This document shows, piece by piece, positions 5,810 to 6,215 of a stretch of DNA of 6,215 nt. How positions within the stretch are numbered: the first letter of the stretch is position 1; every line of letters starts with the position of its first letter. Origin of the DNA: CAZPMT01 sp964587655 (GTDB lineage: Bacteria > Hydrogenedentota > Hydrogenedentia > Hydrogenedentales > SLHB01); contig CAZPMT010000191.1 in NCBI GenBank assembly GCA_964587655.1, positions 1 to 6,215 of the forward strand. Direction: 5' to 3'. A program made the position numbers and the translations under genes. The notes beneath the pieces were generated by a model. It had not been told where the DNA came from, did no database searches, and saw nothing but the letters and a program-made list of their open reading frames with translations.

Positions 5810-6215
5810 ATGAAAACCAACCGAGTAGTGAGCTTTGCCGTTGTTCTGATCGCGGTTGCCATGTCGTTTGCATTTGGTGGATGCCCTATCGGTCTTGTCA
5901 CAGTGCCCAATCTGACGGGACTGACGGAAAGCCAGGCAGAGAACGCGTTGACGGCCGTCAACCTTGTGCTTGGCTCGGTCATTGAGGAAAACAGCAACAC
6001 TGATCCCATCGGCGAGATCATAGATCAGAATCCGGAGGCTTTTACGGAGGTCCACCAGGGGACTTGGGTGGATGTCCATGTTTCCATTGGCCCGGCTGGC
6101 GGCGAGGGTGAAGGCGAGGGCGAGGGCGAAGGCGAACTTGTCACAGTGCCTAATCTGATTGGACTGACGGAAAGCCAGGCAGAGAACGCGTTGACGGCCG
6201 TCAACCTTGTGCTTG
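5810..6215 (+). CDS. PASTA-repeat lipoprotein, 3' partial; probable third protease paralogue
   Basis: The frame is open from ATG 5810 to the window end (135 residues plus one base). Residues 1-25 are a lipoprotein signal: MKTNRVVS, hydrophobic core, then FGGC with Cys25 as the likely lipidation site. Residues 29-94 form a PASTA domain (VPNLTGLTESQAENAL, a GEIIDQNP turn, and a closing VDVHVSIG strand). Residues 97-109 are a Gly-Glu linker, and a second PASTA begins at 110 and runs off the window. PASTA domains are best known in penicillin-binding proteins and PknB-type kinases, where several bind peptidoglycan fragments; here one follows a lipid anchor directly, so cell-wall or surface binding is the inferred role. 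The signal-peptide DNA and upstream region are homologous to gene 2. Gene 1 enters its protease core from an EG linker, so I infer that an S8 core follows here beyond the window. Confidence 0.88.
   Translation, partial: MKTNRVVSFAVVLIAVAMSFAFGGCPIGLVTVPNLTGLTESQAENALTAVNLVLGSVIEENSNTDPIGEIIDQNPEAFTEVHQGTWVDVHVSIGPAGGEGEGEGEGEGELVTVPNLIGLTESQAENALTAVNLVL
5894..5972 (+). repeat. PASTA direct repeat, unit 1
   Basis: These 79 bases match 6137-6215 with three differences, a period of 243 bases (81 codons). They encode the first half of a PASTA domain. The near identity points to recent duplication or gene conversion. Confidence 0.9.
6104..6136 (+). repeat. Short Glu-Gly linker repeat
   Basis: It encodes Glu-Gly five times plus a final Glu between the two PASTA domains. 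Composition matches the longer tract at 3-110, linking the architectures of gene 3 and gene 1. Confidence 0.85.
6137..6215 (+). repeat. PASTA direct repeat, unit 2 (cut by window end)
   Basis: Second copy of the 79-base segment at 5894. It breaks off at the window edge in mid-domain, so further PASTA units may follow. Confidence 0.9.

Overview
The window is a stretch of bacterial DNA, moderately GC-rich by eye, holding three genes on the + strand. All three belong to one family of large secreted, multi-domain, subtilisin-like (peptidase S8) lipoproteins. Gene 1 (3-2474) is cut at its 5' end by the window edge, gene 2 (2795-5461) is complete, and gene 3 (5810-6215) is cut at its 3' end. Lipoprotein signal peptides, PASTA repeats, Big_2/Ig-like modules and long (Glu-Gly)n linkers together suggest a free-living environmental bacterium. 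I associate (EG)n linkers in secreted proteins with Hydrogenedentota, Lentisphaerota and Planctomycetota-type genomes, but that is memory-based inference and no marker gene here confirms it.

Layout: 3-110 is an in-frame (Glu-Gly)18 tract. It joins a missing N-terminal module to the gene 1 core: propeptide-like region, S8 catalytic domain, three Ig-like domains. A 320-base intergenic region follows (2475-2794), with a conserved block after the stop, a perfect 26-base palindrome, a promoter with an extended -10, and a roughly 130-base structured leader. Gene 2 has a lipoprotein signal peptide, a Big_2 domain, then a core co-linear with that of gene 1 (785 codons in each, no net indel, over 80% identical by eye). 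A second, homologous intergenic region of 348 bases follows. Gene 3 has nearly the same signal peptide but carries a PASTA domain, an EG linker and the start of a second PASTA before the window ends.

The whole segment is a tandem array with a unit of about 3.0 kb. The promoter, leader and signal-peptide start are duplicated together with the protease core, while the module between signal peptide and core is exchanged (Big_2 in gene 2; PASTA plus EG linker in gene 3 and, by inference, in gene 1). Each gene appears to have its own promoter, so these look like separately transcribed paralogues rather than an operon. The most interesting points are the N-terminal module swapping, the leader whose substitutions between copies all miss the predicted stems, a possible small leader ORF, and the conserved cysteine-rich insertions close to the catalytic residues.
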